Shown piece after piece: positions 42,735 to 51,040 of a stretch of DNA of 64,000 nt (position 1 is its first letter; each line of letters starts with the position of its first letter). This DNA comes from Niveibacterium sp. 24ML. GTDB lineage: Bacteria > Pseudomonadota > Gammaproteobacteria > Burkholderiales > Rhodocyclaceae. The notes below the pieces were generated by a model. That model searched no databases and had not been told where the DNA came from. It was given only the letters and a program-made list of their open reading frames with translations. A program made the position numbers and the translations under genes. The DNA is taken from assembly GCF_026586805.1 (NCBI RefSeq), contig NZ_JAPFHA010000010.1, positions 88,959-152,958 on the forward strand, given 5' to 3'.

Positions 42735-44870
42735 TCAGTTGTTCGCGATCTTGGAGCCTTTTACGACGACATCGCCCGATGCCTTCACGCCAATCTTGCC
42801 GCTGCCCTGAATCGTGATGTCCTTGCCCTTGATGGTGATGGTGCCGTCTTTCTTCATGGTGATGCTGGCGGCACCGGTCTTGAGCGTGATCTCATCGGCT
42901 GCTTCAAGGTAATACTTCTTTCCGACCTGGCTCTTGGAGTCCTTGCCAACCGTCAGCGTCTGGTTCTCGCCAATGCTGACGGTTACGTTCTTGCCAACGG
43001 TCTGGCTCAGATCGGTGCCGATGTCGATGGTTTCGTTCTTGCCAACTGTGCGCTGCCGATTGGCCCCGACATCGTGGGACTCATCAACGCCGACTGTGAT
43101 GCTTCGATTCTTCCCGATCGAAGTACTGGCGTTTTCGCCGACGTCCAGTGTGCGGTTCGTGCCGATCGTGATTGCTTCAACCTTGCCGACAGACTCGGTG
43201 CGATTGACGCCGATCGTGATCGTCTCATTGTTGTCGACGGTCTCGGTCCGGTCGTGTTTGACGTGGGTGGTTTCGTCGTTATCGATTGTCTTTCGGCGGT
43301 CATTACCGACCCGATGCGTCTCGTCGTGCTCGACTTCAATGTCCTGATTCTTTTCGGCGTGAATGAAGATTTGCTCCGAGCCTTTCTTGTCTTCGAAGCG
43401 GATCTCGTTGAAGCACTCCTTCTTGTCGTCCGGGCTGGCTTTGCTTGAGCGGGTTTTGATCCCGGTCTGCGTCATGTTTTCAGGTAGTGCGTAGGGGGGC
43501 ATCTGTACGTCGTTGTAGACGCGGCCGGTGATGATCGGGCGATCCGGATCGCCTTCGAGAAACTCGACAATCACCTCTTGCCCGATCCGGGGGATGGCGA
43601 TCATCCCCCATTTGTTTCCGGCCCAAGGGTGGGAAACACGGATCCAGCATGAGCTGTTCTGGTCGCCTTTGGTGTAACGATCCCAGTGAAACTTGACCTT
43701 CACGCGGCCGTACTTGTCGGTGTAAATCTCGTCGCCTGATGGCCCGACCACGATGGCCGTTTGTGGCCCCTGGACGAAAGGTTTGGGCGTGACACGTGCG
43801 GGATGGAATGGCTGGCGGCTCGGAATCGCGGTAATCGAAACCTCAAAGCGATCGCCATCAGCGTCAACGCTTTCATGGCCGGCGTGCTCGATCGCATAGC
43901 TGGCGGACAGAATCAGGTATTCGCGGTTCTGGTCGGCGCGCGGGTGCTCGGCCAACTTGAACAATGCCCCCGAGCCAAGACCACGAACATTCCCGCTGCC
44001 GCTGCAGACTTCGTGCTGGTGACGAAGTTCTTCAATGCGCACGCGCGCCAAACGCTCGCCTTCGCTACGCTCGTCGTATTCGCCGGGGTAATCGAAGACT
44101 TCGTGATTGGACTGCGCATGATTGCCGGGCAGAGTCCCGTCTTTCAACGCAAGCAGGTTGGCACGAGGTTTGGTGAAGTCGAAATCGGCTACGACGTAGC
44201 GCGAAGGCTGTATTTCGCGCGATAAGCGCCAAGCACGTAGTCCGCTTTGCGATTCGATGCCACGTTCGGAGTGCGGTACGAATTCAACGGTTTCGAACCT
44301 GGGGCTCGGCTGGTGGCCTGCATATGAATCGGTTACCACCATCTTGTGACGGCCACCGGTGTGCTTGAAGTAAAAGTAGATTCCTTCCTGCTCCATCAGG
44401 CGGCAAATAAATCCGAGGTCGGACTCTCGGTACTGCACGCAGTACTCGCGCGTCCGGTAGGTTTCAGAGAGCGAAAACTCTACGTCGGCGACTGCGTGGT
44501 CGGCGAACACCGCCTTGATGATCTCCGGCACGCTTTTCTGCTGGAAGATCTTGCAATCTGCCGTGCGCGACATCAGCCAAGCCCATGGTCGTACCGTGAG
44601 TTGATAACGGTGGAAGCGGCCTTCGATGCCAGTTTGAGCCATTGCGGTGACGAATCCGCTGAATTCCCGCGTGGTGCCTTCGTCAGTCCTCAACTTGACC
44701 GTGACTGTCTTTCCGATCAGATCATCCAACTCGAGCTGGTTTTTCGGTGACAGCACCGTGACCTGGTATTCGAACAGGCGACCAATTTCCTCATGGCCCT
44801 GCATGGAACGAAAGAGCAGATCGTGCTCAAGTGGTGAAACGATCTCGACAAAGCTCTCTAAGAACGCCAT
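42735..44870 (-). CDS. tssI: T6SS spike protein TssI (VgrG)
   Basis: A 711-residue spike protein. The gp27-like base (about 1-390) includes FHRYQLTVRPWAWLMSR and YRESDLGFICRLMEQEGI. A gp5-like OB domain (about 400-485) has DKYGRVKVKFHWDR, CWIRVSHPWAG and GDPDRPIITGRVYN. A long C-terminal needle (about 515-711) is built of short repeats of the form (V/I)G-x-N-(R/E)-T, as in NNETITIGVNRTESVGK, and ends in KGSKIANN. No extra toxin domain follows the needle, so it carries cargo through DUF2169/DUF4150. GGAG precedes the ATG. Confidence 0.96.
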   Translation of the reverse strand: MAFLESFVEIVSPLEHDLLFRSMQGHEEIGRLFEYQVTVLSPKNQLELDDLIGKTVTVKLRTDEGTTREFSGFVTAMAQTGIEGRFHRYQLTVRPWAWLMSRTADCKIFQQKSVPEIIKAVFADHAVADVEFSLSETYRTREYCVQYRESDLGFICRLMEQEGIYFYFKHTGGRHKMVVTDSYAGHQPSPRFETVEFVPHSERGIESQSGLRAWRLSREIQPSRYVVADFDFTKPRANLLALKDGTLPGNHAQSNHEVFDYPGEYDERSEGERLARVRIEELRHQHEVCSGSGNVRGLGSGALFKLAEHPRADQNREYLILSASYAIEHAGHESVDADGDRFEVSITAIPSRQPFHPARVTPKPFVQGPQTAIVVGPSGDEIYTDKYGRVKVKFHWDRYTKGDQNSSCWIRVSHPWAGNKWGMIAIPRIGQEVIVEFLEGDPDRPIITGRVYNDVQMPPYALPENMTQTGIKTRSSKASPDDKKECFNEIRFEDKKGSEQIFIHAEKNQDIEVEHDETHRVGNDRRKTIDNDETTHVKHDRTETVDNNETITIGVNRTESVGKVEAITIGTNRTLDVGENASTSIGKNRSITVGVDESHDVGANRQRTVGKNETIDIGTDLSQTVGKNVTVSIGENQTLTVGKDSKSQVGKKYYLEAADEITLKTGAASITMKKDGTITIKGKDITIQGSGKIGVKASGDVVVKGSKIANN

Positions 44871-44955
44871 TGATTCCTCCCGGCGCGCGCGCGGCGCATC
44901 GGTCGTCGGTTAATCGATTGCTCGTTGATACGGCGTGACCAGAACTCCGACGCGG

Positions 44956-46317
44956 TCATGCGGCCGGCTTTCGTGCTGCCACGACGAACCCTTCAACAGG
45001 CTTGCCGTTTTCGGTTCGCAGCACTGCGTCTTCGATGGCAAGCCGTGCAAGCCCTGCCGCGCTCAGACAGGCTTCGATGTGGCTGCGGGTGTGGCTATAG
45101 CGGCCATGCGGATTGATTCTATGCCCTTCAAGCACAATTGAATCATCTGCTGCTTCGACACTGAACACCAGCAGGCCGCCGGGCCGGAGCGACGCGGCAC
45201 TGGCGAGCAAGGGTTCGGCGAGGGATCCAAAGTAGCAGAGCGTGTCTGCCGACACGATCATGTCAAAACGGTCTGGGTTCGCCGCGATCCAGGTCGTCAG
45301 CTCGGCCTTGATCAGTTCGTCATAGCATTGCTTGCCACTTGCTTTCTGCAGCATGCCACTGGAGAGATCGACACCGACCAGATGCTTTGCCCACGATTTG
45401 AAGAGCGGGCCGCAGAGGCCGGTGCCACAGCCTGCATCCAGCATCGTCAATGTGGCCTCGGGCCGCGGCAGAAAACGCGCGGCGACTTCGGCGCAGAGTT
45501 CGGGTGCCTGGTACGAGAGCTTCTGTTGCAACTGCTGCTCGAAACTCTCAGCGAAGAGATCGAAAGTCCGCTCAACGTAATCGTCCGCAGCGCGGGCCGG
45601 CACGTTATCGCCACTGCAGGCGGCATACATGTGTTTGGCCGTGGGGTGCCCCGGCACTGTATCCATCCAGTGCCGGTACACCTCGGCTGCTTCCTTAAGC
45701 CGCCCTTGGGTGAAATAGAGCGCGCCAAGAAGGTGGTGACCATCCGCGTGCTGTGGCATCAGTGAGATGGCGCGGGTGTAGAAGCCGATGGCGTCGTCGC
45801 TGCGCCCAAGGCGGTTGCACAAGAGTCCGAGATTATTGATCGACTTGATGTGATTCGGTGCCATCTCTAGAGCGCGCAGGAGCACCGTTTCGGCTTCATC
45901 GAAGCGATCGAGCGCCCGATAAAGGGTGCCGAGGTTCGATAAGGTGTCCGGACTATCCGGACGCAAATCGAGGACCCGGCGGTAGTGTGATTCTGCTTCT
46001 TCCATCCGTCCCGCGAGAGCAAGGATGTTGCCCTGGTTGTTGTGAAAATCCGGGAAATCCGGCACCGCGCTGATTGCTTGGCCAATTAGTTCAATGGCCT
46101 CTTCGGTGCGACCGCGCTGATTCGCAAGGATCCCGAGAAAATGCAGCACATCCGGGTGCTCAGGTGCCGACTCAAGAATACGTCGGTACAAAGCCTCGGC
46201 GGCGTCGTATCGCCGATCCTGATGGAGCGCTACCGCGTATCTGAGGGCTTCGTCGATCGTTATCTCTGTATCAGCGTGGGCGACAGCGGGCGAAGGATTG
46301 CAGTTTTCGATGCTCAC
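44956..46317 (-). CDS. TPR-repeat protein fused to a class I methyltransferase
   Basis: About 453 residues from the GTG at 46317, which has GGAG ten bases upstream; in-frame ATGs at 46350 and 46359 lack a ribosome site and are alternatives. The N-terminal half is a run of about six TPR units (ALRYAVALHQDRRYDAAEALYRR, NLGTLYRALDRFDEAETVLLRAL and others). The C-terminal half is a SAM methyltransferase with LTMLDAGCGTGLCGPLF, GVDLSSGMLQKA, and VSADTLCYFGSL. It lies between vgrG and the C39-like gene. A role in modifying a T6SS component or effector is possible but unproven. Confidence 0.82.
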   Translation of the reverse strand: MSIENCNPSPAVAHADTEITIDEALRYAVALHQDRRYDAAEALYRRILESAPEHPDVLHFLGILANQRGRTEEAIELIGQAISAVPDFPDFHNNQGNILALAGRMEEAESHYRRVLDLRPDSPDTLSNLGTLYRALDRFDEAETVLLRALEMAPNHIKSINNLGLLCNRLGRSDDAIGFYTRAISLMPQHADGHHLLGALYFTQGRLKEAAEVYRHWMDTVPGHPTAKHMYAACSGDNVPARAADDYVERTFDLFAESFEQQLQQKLSYQAPELCAEVAARFLPRPEATLTMLDAGCGTGLCGPLFKSWAKHLVGVDLSSGMLQKASGKQCYDELIKAELTTWIAANPDRFDMIVSADTLCYFGSLAEPLLASAASLRPGGLLVFSVEAADDSIVLEGHRINPHGRYSHTRSHIEACLSAAGLARLAIEDAVLRTENGKPVEGFVVAARKPAA

Positions 46318-46462
46318 TAAGAGATGACTCCATTGGCAAGCAGTAGTCATGGAGCCCATCGGTGGATACGACGGGCTGGGGTTGCAGTGCGACTACCGTA
46401 CAGTCCAAGTCGGTGCACAGTGGTCCGATCGGCGTTCCGTGGGGCTGGCAATTTCGCCAAGC

Positions 46463-47044
46463 TTAGGTCGTCAAAAGGAGCCATCCGGAGAATCGACCGC
46501 TCGCGCCGTTTGGGTTGTAGCTTGGAACCGTATTGATTTCGCTGAATCCGTAGTCGCTCCATGGGTCGCAGATCACCGCAGACTCGCCATTCATGCCGTC
46601 GACGACAACGAAGTGTGCCCCCCCCGGAATGCCCGGTGAGCCGGCCCATTCAATGTGCGCGATGACCGGTTTTGAGATCGACGCCGAACGCAGTGCAGGC
46701 TTTACGTCTGTGAAATACTGGCTTTCACAGGGTACACACATCTTCTTGAGCATGATTTCCATGTTGAACATTGCTGTGCCGCCATGCTCGGAGTAGGCAC
46801 CGGTACCAGCGCGGAAGGCCCCCTGATCGAAGCACGCCGAATAAGCGCGCAGACTTGTTTCGTCCAACAAGAGATTGCGACAACGTGCGACGACCATCGC
46901 GACTGAGGCGATCCCGCATGACATGTCTCTTTGTTGAACCGCCAGCACATGTGTTTTGCCTTTTGAGCAGGTGACGTTGCGATACATGTTGCCTACTTCG
47001 ATGTATGCTTTTTTTGAGCCTTTCCAGCTAAAAAAATTCGGCAT
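46463..47044 (-). CDS. C39-like papain-fold cysteine peptidase, putative T6SS effector
   Basis: The 193-residue protein has the peptidase C39 layout: VLAVQQRDMSCGIASVAMVV with oxyanion Gln38 and nucleophile Cys43, His144 in GGAHFVVVDGMNG, and Asp160 in VICDPWSDYG. There is no signal peptide and no ABC transporter domain, so it is not a bacteriocin exporter. The N-terminal 35 residues are unique and may be a loading tag. TAGGAGA precedes the ATG. The GC content (about 50 percent) is low compared with clpV next door. Whether it is a secreted toxin or a processing enzyme is open; no obvious immunity gene is adjacent. Confidence 0.72.
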   Translation of the reverse strand: MPNFFSWKGSKKAYIEVGNMYRNVTCSKGKTHVLAVQQRDMSCGIASVAMVVARCRNLLLDETSLRAYSACFDQGAFRAGTGAYSEHGGTAMFNMEIMLKKMCVPCESQYFTDVKPALRSASISKPVIAHIEWAGSPGIPGGAHFVVVDGMNGESAVICDPWSDYGFSEINTVPSYNPNGASGRFSGWLLLTT

Positions 47045-47216
47045 GGTCTTCTCCTAAGGTTATGTTGTATCGCGGGCGATCGGCAGCTTGCTGAGTTTGG
47101 TCCTGGTCCGCCATGCAATGTCACGTCACGTTATCGGGTGCACAAAGCGACCTCCATGGTCCGTATGACGGGCTTTGTGAATCCGCGTGTCGTCTTACAT
47201 GCACATATGAGACTCT

Positions 47217-49943
47217 CTAGAACACGTACTTGAAATTTCCATCCGCGGTCTCGACCAATACGCGTTCAATTGGTTGACCTTCCATCATTCGCGTCAGGAA
47301 CACGCGGCTGATATCCGGCAGCATGGTATTGGTCAGGATTGCGTCGATCATTCGGCCACCGGACTCGCTCTCGGTGCAGCGTGAAACAACCAGCTTGATG
47401 ACGTCTTCGCCATACTCGAATGGGATCTTGTAGCGAGCCTCGACACGCTTCTTGATGCGGTTGAGTTGCAGCTTCACGATCTTGCCGAGCATTTCGTCGG
47501 AGAGCGGGTAGTACGGAATCGTCACCAGGCGGCCGAGCAGCGCAGGCGGGAAGATCTTGAGCAAGGGTTCGCGCAGGGCTTTGGCGAGTCCCTCAGGATC
47601 GGGCAGCAGCTCCGGGTCGCGGCACATGCCGGCGATCATCTCGGTGCCGGCGTTTGTCGTCAGCAGGATCAGTGTGTTCTTGAAGTCGATGAAGCGGCCT
47701 TCGCCGTCTTCCATGAAGCCTTTGTCGAACACCTGGAAGAAGATCTCATGCACATCCGGGTGGGCTTTCTCTACTTCGTCTAGCAGCACGACCGAGTAGG
47801 GCTTACGACGCACCGCTTCGGTCAGCACGCCGCCTTCCCCGTAGCCCACGTAGCCCGGTGGCGCGCCCTTGAGCGTAGAGACGGTGTGGGCCTCCTGATA
47901 CTCGCTCATGTTGATGATGATCAGGTTCTGCTCGCCGCCGTAGAGCGCCTCGGCCAGCGCAAGCGCCGTCTCCGTCTTGCCGACGCCGGATGTACCGGCA
48001 AGCATGAATACCCCGATTGGCTTCTGCGGATTGTCGAGTCCGGCGCGTGAAGTCTGGATGCGTTTGGCGATCATTTCCATCGCGTGATCCTGGCCGATGA
48101 CGCGCTCGCCCAGCGTCTTCGCGAGGTTCAGTACGGTTTCCACTTCATTGCGCGCCATGCGGCCGACCGGAATGCCCGTCCAGTCACCCACCACGCTGGC
48201 AACCGCCTGGTAGTCCACCGTGGGCAGAATCAAGGGGGTTTCGCCCTGCAGCGTTGTTAGCTGCGCTTGCACGGCCTTGAGCGCTTCGAGTTGGGCAACA
48301 CGTTCTGCTTCTTTTGCTGCCGCATCGTCGGTTGCGGGGGCGGCGGCTTCTGCTACGGCCTCGGCGGCCGCCTCCAGCTTGCTGCCGGTGCCTTCCACCG
48401 GCTTGATGCCAGCGCGGAGCTTTGCGCGCAGATCGAGCATTTGCCCCACCAGCTCGCGTTCGGCCGTCCAGCGCGTATCCAGCTCGGCGAGGCGCTCGCG
48501 TTCATGTGCGAGTAGCTCGTTGGCTTCGACTTCGCGTTGTCCGATGTCGATACCGATGGCTTTTTCGCGGCCAATGATTCCGAGCTCGGTTTCCAGCGCT
48601 TCGATTCGCTTGCGGCTGTCGTCGACCTCGGCGGGCACAGCATGCAGGCTCACCGCCACCCGTGCGCAGGCCGTATCGAGCAGGCTGACCGATTTGTCTG
48701 GCAGTTGCCGTGCGGGGATGTAGCGGTGCGAGAGCTTCACCGCCGCTTCGAGCGCTTCGTCGAGGATCTGCACCTTGTGGTGTTGTTCCATGGTCGAGGC
48801 GACGCCGCGCATCATCAGGATCGCCTTGGGCTCGTCCGGTTCGTCCACCTGGACGGTCTGGAAGCGGCGGGTGAGGGCGGGGTCTTTCTCGATGTGTTTC
48901 TTGTATTCGGCGAAGGTGGTGGCGCCGATGGTGCGCAGGGTGCCGCGGGCCAGGGCGGGCTTGAGCAGGTTGGCCGCGTCACCGGTGCCGGCGGCGCCCC
49001 CCGCGCCAACCAGGGTATGGGTTTCATCGATGAACAGGATGATCGGCTTGGGGCTGGCCTGTACTTCTTCGATCACCGAACGCAGGCGTTGCTCGAACTC
49101 GCCCTTCATGCTTGCGCCAGCCTGGAGCAGGCCAACGTCCAGCGAACGCAATTCAACATCCTTGAGGCTGGGCGGGACGTCGCCGCGTGCGATGCGTTGC
49201 GCGAATCCTTCGACGACGGCTGTCTTCCCGACTCCGGCCTCGCCGACCAGAATGGGGTTGTTCTGCCGGCGCCGCATCAGGATGTCGACCACCTGACGAA
49301 TTTCGTCGTCGCGGCCGACGATCGGGTCCATCTTGCCGCCCCGTGCCTGTTCGGTTAGATCAACGGTGAACTTCTTGAGGGCTTCCTGCTTGCCCATGGC
49401 GGCCGGGGCGATGGCGCCGCTGGCTTCACCCGGTGCGCCGCTGCCATCCGATGCGATTGCGCCGTCTTCAGGCGAACCGCCAACGATCTTGGCGAAATCG
49501 TCGCTGAGGGTGTCGGGCTTGATCCGGTCAAACTGTTTCGAGATGCTCGACAGCGCGTTGCGCAGGCTCGGCGTCTTGATCGCGCCCAGCACCAGATAGC
49601 CGGTGCGGACCTGGGTGTCCTTGTAGAGCAGTGATCCATACACCCAGCCGCGTTCCACGGCGTTTTCGACATGCTCTGAAAGATCAGAGATGGCAGTTGA
49701 TCCGCGGGGAAGGCGGTCGAGTGCGGCGGTGATGTCGCCGGCCAGCTTTCCACTGTCAAGCTCGAAGTGGCGCACGATGCGATGCAGATCCGAGTCCGGG
49801 TTCTGCAGGATCTGTGCGATCCAGTGCACCAGCTCGACATAGGGGTTTCCGCGCAATTTGCAGAACACGGTGGCACCCTCAATGGCCTTGTAACCGAGGC
49901 TGTTGAGCTTGCCGAAGAGTGCAACGCGACTGATTTCGCTCAT
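47217..49943 (-). CDS. clpV: T6SS sheath-recycling AAA+ ATPase ClpV (TssH)
   Basis: Disassembles contracted TssB/TssC sheath. The 908-residue Clp/Hsp100 protein has an N-terminal domain (1-150) and an Ala/Gly linker. ATPase 1 has Walker A GEAGVGKT at 234-241 and Walker B IILFIDETHTL. A coiled-coil middle domain (about 430-560) carries an Ala-rich insert. ATPase 2 has GTSGVGKT near 646-653 and VVLLDEVEKAHPD. The ATG overlaps the tssG stop as ATGA, so translation is coupled, and an 11-base C tract lies only 40 bases before it. Confidence 0.97.
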   Translation of the reverse strand: MSEISRVALFGKLNSLGYKAIEGATVFCKLRGNPYVELVHWIAQILQNPDSDLHRIVRHFELDSGKLAGDITAALDRLPRGSTAISDLSEHVENAVERGWVYGSLLYKDTQVRTGYLVLGAIKTPSLRNALSSISKQFDRIKPDTLSDDFAKIVGGSPEDGAIASDGSGAPGEASGAIAPAAMGKQEALKKFTVDLTEQARGGKMDPIVGRDDEIRQVVDILMRRRQNNPILVGEAGVGKTAVVEGFAQRIARGDVPPSLKDVELRSLDVGLLQAGASMKGEFEQRLRSVIEEVQASPKPIILFIDETHTLVGAGGAAGTGDAANLLKPALARGTLRTIGATTFAEYKKHIEKDPALTRRFQTVQVDEPDEPKAILMMRGVASTMEQHHKVQILDEALEAAVKLSHRYIPARQLPDKSVSLLDTACARVAVSLHAVPAEVDDSRKRIEALETELGIIGREKAIGIDIGQREVEANELLAHERERLAELDTRWTAERELVGQMLDLRAKLRAGIKPVEGTGSKLEAAAEAVAEAAAPATDDAAAKEAERVAQLEALKAVQAQLTTLQGETPLILPTVDYQAVASVVGDWTGIPVGRMARNEVETVLNLAKTLGERVIGQDHAMEMIAKRIQTSRAGLDNPQKPIGVFMLAGTSGVGKTETALALAEALYGGEQNLIIINMSEYQEAHTVSTLKGAPPGYVGYGEGGVLTEAVRRKPYSVVLLDEVEKAHPDVHEIFFQVFDKGFMEDGEGRFIDFKNTLILLTTNAGTEMIAGMCRDPELLPDPEGLAKALREPLLKIFPPALLGRLVTIPYYPLSDEMLGKIVKLQLNRIKKRVEARYKIPFEYGEDVIKLVVSRCTESESGGRMIDAILTNTMLPDISRVFLTRMMEGQPIERVLVETADGNFKYVF

Positions 49944-51040
49944 GGGTGTCTCACTGTGTTGTCGGGTTGGTAAGTGCTTGCTGGGGGGGGGGGCTGAAGC
50001 TTTGCCGGGCGCCTGATCACCCGTTCGACATCGAGCAAGAGCTCACTAGCGTCGTTGGCGTGGGCGCGCTGCCCGAGCCAGCTGGTCAGCCCCAGCCGTG
50101 CCTGCTTGTCGAGTTTCAGTTTTGGAATGTCAGCACGGCGCAAGGTGATGCGCGCATCCCAGGAGAGTTCGTCGCCGACGTAGTTGCGCACGCAGGCCGA
50201 CAACTTCTTGATGCCTTGGGTGCCGGGCAACAGTGCCTGGTATTGCGCCAACGAAAGCGGGCCGATGTGCAGGCGAAACTTGTGCTGGCGATCCCACACT
50301 CGCTTGCCTGCGAGGGCGTTGCTCCCGAGGCTCGCGGCGCTGCGGCCCAGTTGAGTGCGATCGCGCAGTTCAGTTGGCATCCAGTGACCGACAAATTGTT
50401 CAACGCTCGCTGGAGCGCGAAATGCGCCACTGACAAACTGCGCAAGGCCTTCGGCGTTCCGCACCTGGCGGCTGAGCAAACCGGCGTGATGCAACTTGGT
50501 GAAATCGGGCAGCGCATCGCGTTCACGCAGGCTCGGCATGCCGAGGCCGAAGAGCGCACCCAGGTGATAACTGAAGCGGTCTTCCTGGGGCCGGTCCAGG
50601 CTGACGGTGGGTTGCGCTTGCGCCCACGCGCGGTAGAAGAGCGTTAGCAGTCGATGATGGAAGATGTCGGCGAAGCGCGCGAAGGTCGGGTCGCCGGCAT
50701 TCATGAGGCGGCCGCGGGCATACTCGGTCAGGTGCAGCGGCAGCGGGCCGTTGGGGCCAAATAGACCAAAGAAGCGCACTTCAAGTCGAGGGGCCACGCT
50801 GTTCGCGGGCCGGACAAGCGCCGAAAGACTTGCCGGTGCGAAGGACATGGCCGGCTCTTGCCCCAGACGCACAGCCTCATCGGTGGGTTTGAGCGCCCGA
50901 CCCCAGCGTGGCTGCTCAGGATGAAGGCATTCCAGTCGCCGCAGCGCCTGGTAGAAGTCGTGCTTCCACGGCTCGCGCGAGATCGCATCGAGCAGGGCGT
51001 CGCGACTGGTCTGCCTTATAGCGTCGGCCGCAGCCCGCAT
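49940..51040 (-). CDS. tssG: T6SS baseplate protein TssG
   Basis: TssG joins two TssF copies in the baseplate wedge. The 366-residue protein has family features SREPWKHDFYQALRRLE, FFGLFGPNGPLPLHLTEYARGR, FADIFHHRLLTLFYRAWAQA and, later, LGRSAASLGSNALAGKRVWD. The last 20 residues follow a poly-Pro stretch encoded by an 11-base C tract. The ATG lies inside the end of tssF (25-base overlap), and the stop overlaps clpV. A one-base gain in the tract would read straight into clpV in frame. Confidence 0.95.
   Translation of the reverse strand: MRAAADAIRQTSRDALLDAISREPWKHDFYQALRRLECLHPEQPRWGRALKPTDEAVRLGQEPAMSFAPASLSALVRPANSVAPRLEVRFFGLFGPNGPLPLHLTEYARGRLMNAGDPTFARFADIFHHRLLTLFYRAWAQAQPTVSLDRPQEDRFSYHLGALFGLGMPSLRERDALPDFTKLHHAGLLSRQVRNAEGLAQFVSGAFRAPASVEQFVGHWMPTELRDRTQLGRSAASLGSNALAGKRVWDRQHKFRLHIGPLSLAQYQALLPGTQGIKKLSACVRNYVGDELSWDARITLRRADIPKLKLDKQARLGLTSWLGQRAHANDASELLLDVERVIRRPAKLQPPPPASTYQPDNTVRHP
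49983..49993. repeat. 11-bp homopolymeric C/G tract at the 3' end of tssG
   Basis: Eleven G on the plus strand (eleven C in the coding strand) encode prolines 14 codons before the tssG stop. Reading with twelve C continues without a stop into the clpV ATG in the clpV frame. Reading with ten C ends at a TGA 13 codons later. Confidence 0.95.

Noticed and set aside
42900..43350. Short periodic repeats that could suggest a CRISPR array
   Set aside because: The period matches the VgrG needle repeats, is coding throughout, and has no fixed-length unique spacers.
47045..47216. Possible small gene or immunity gene between clpV and the C39-like gene
   Set aside because: No open frame with a ribosome site and plausible codon use is seen in these 172 bases; it is more likely a promoter or leader region for the C39-like gene.
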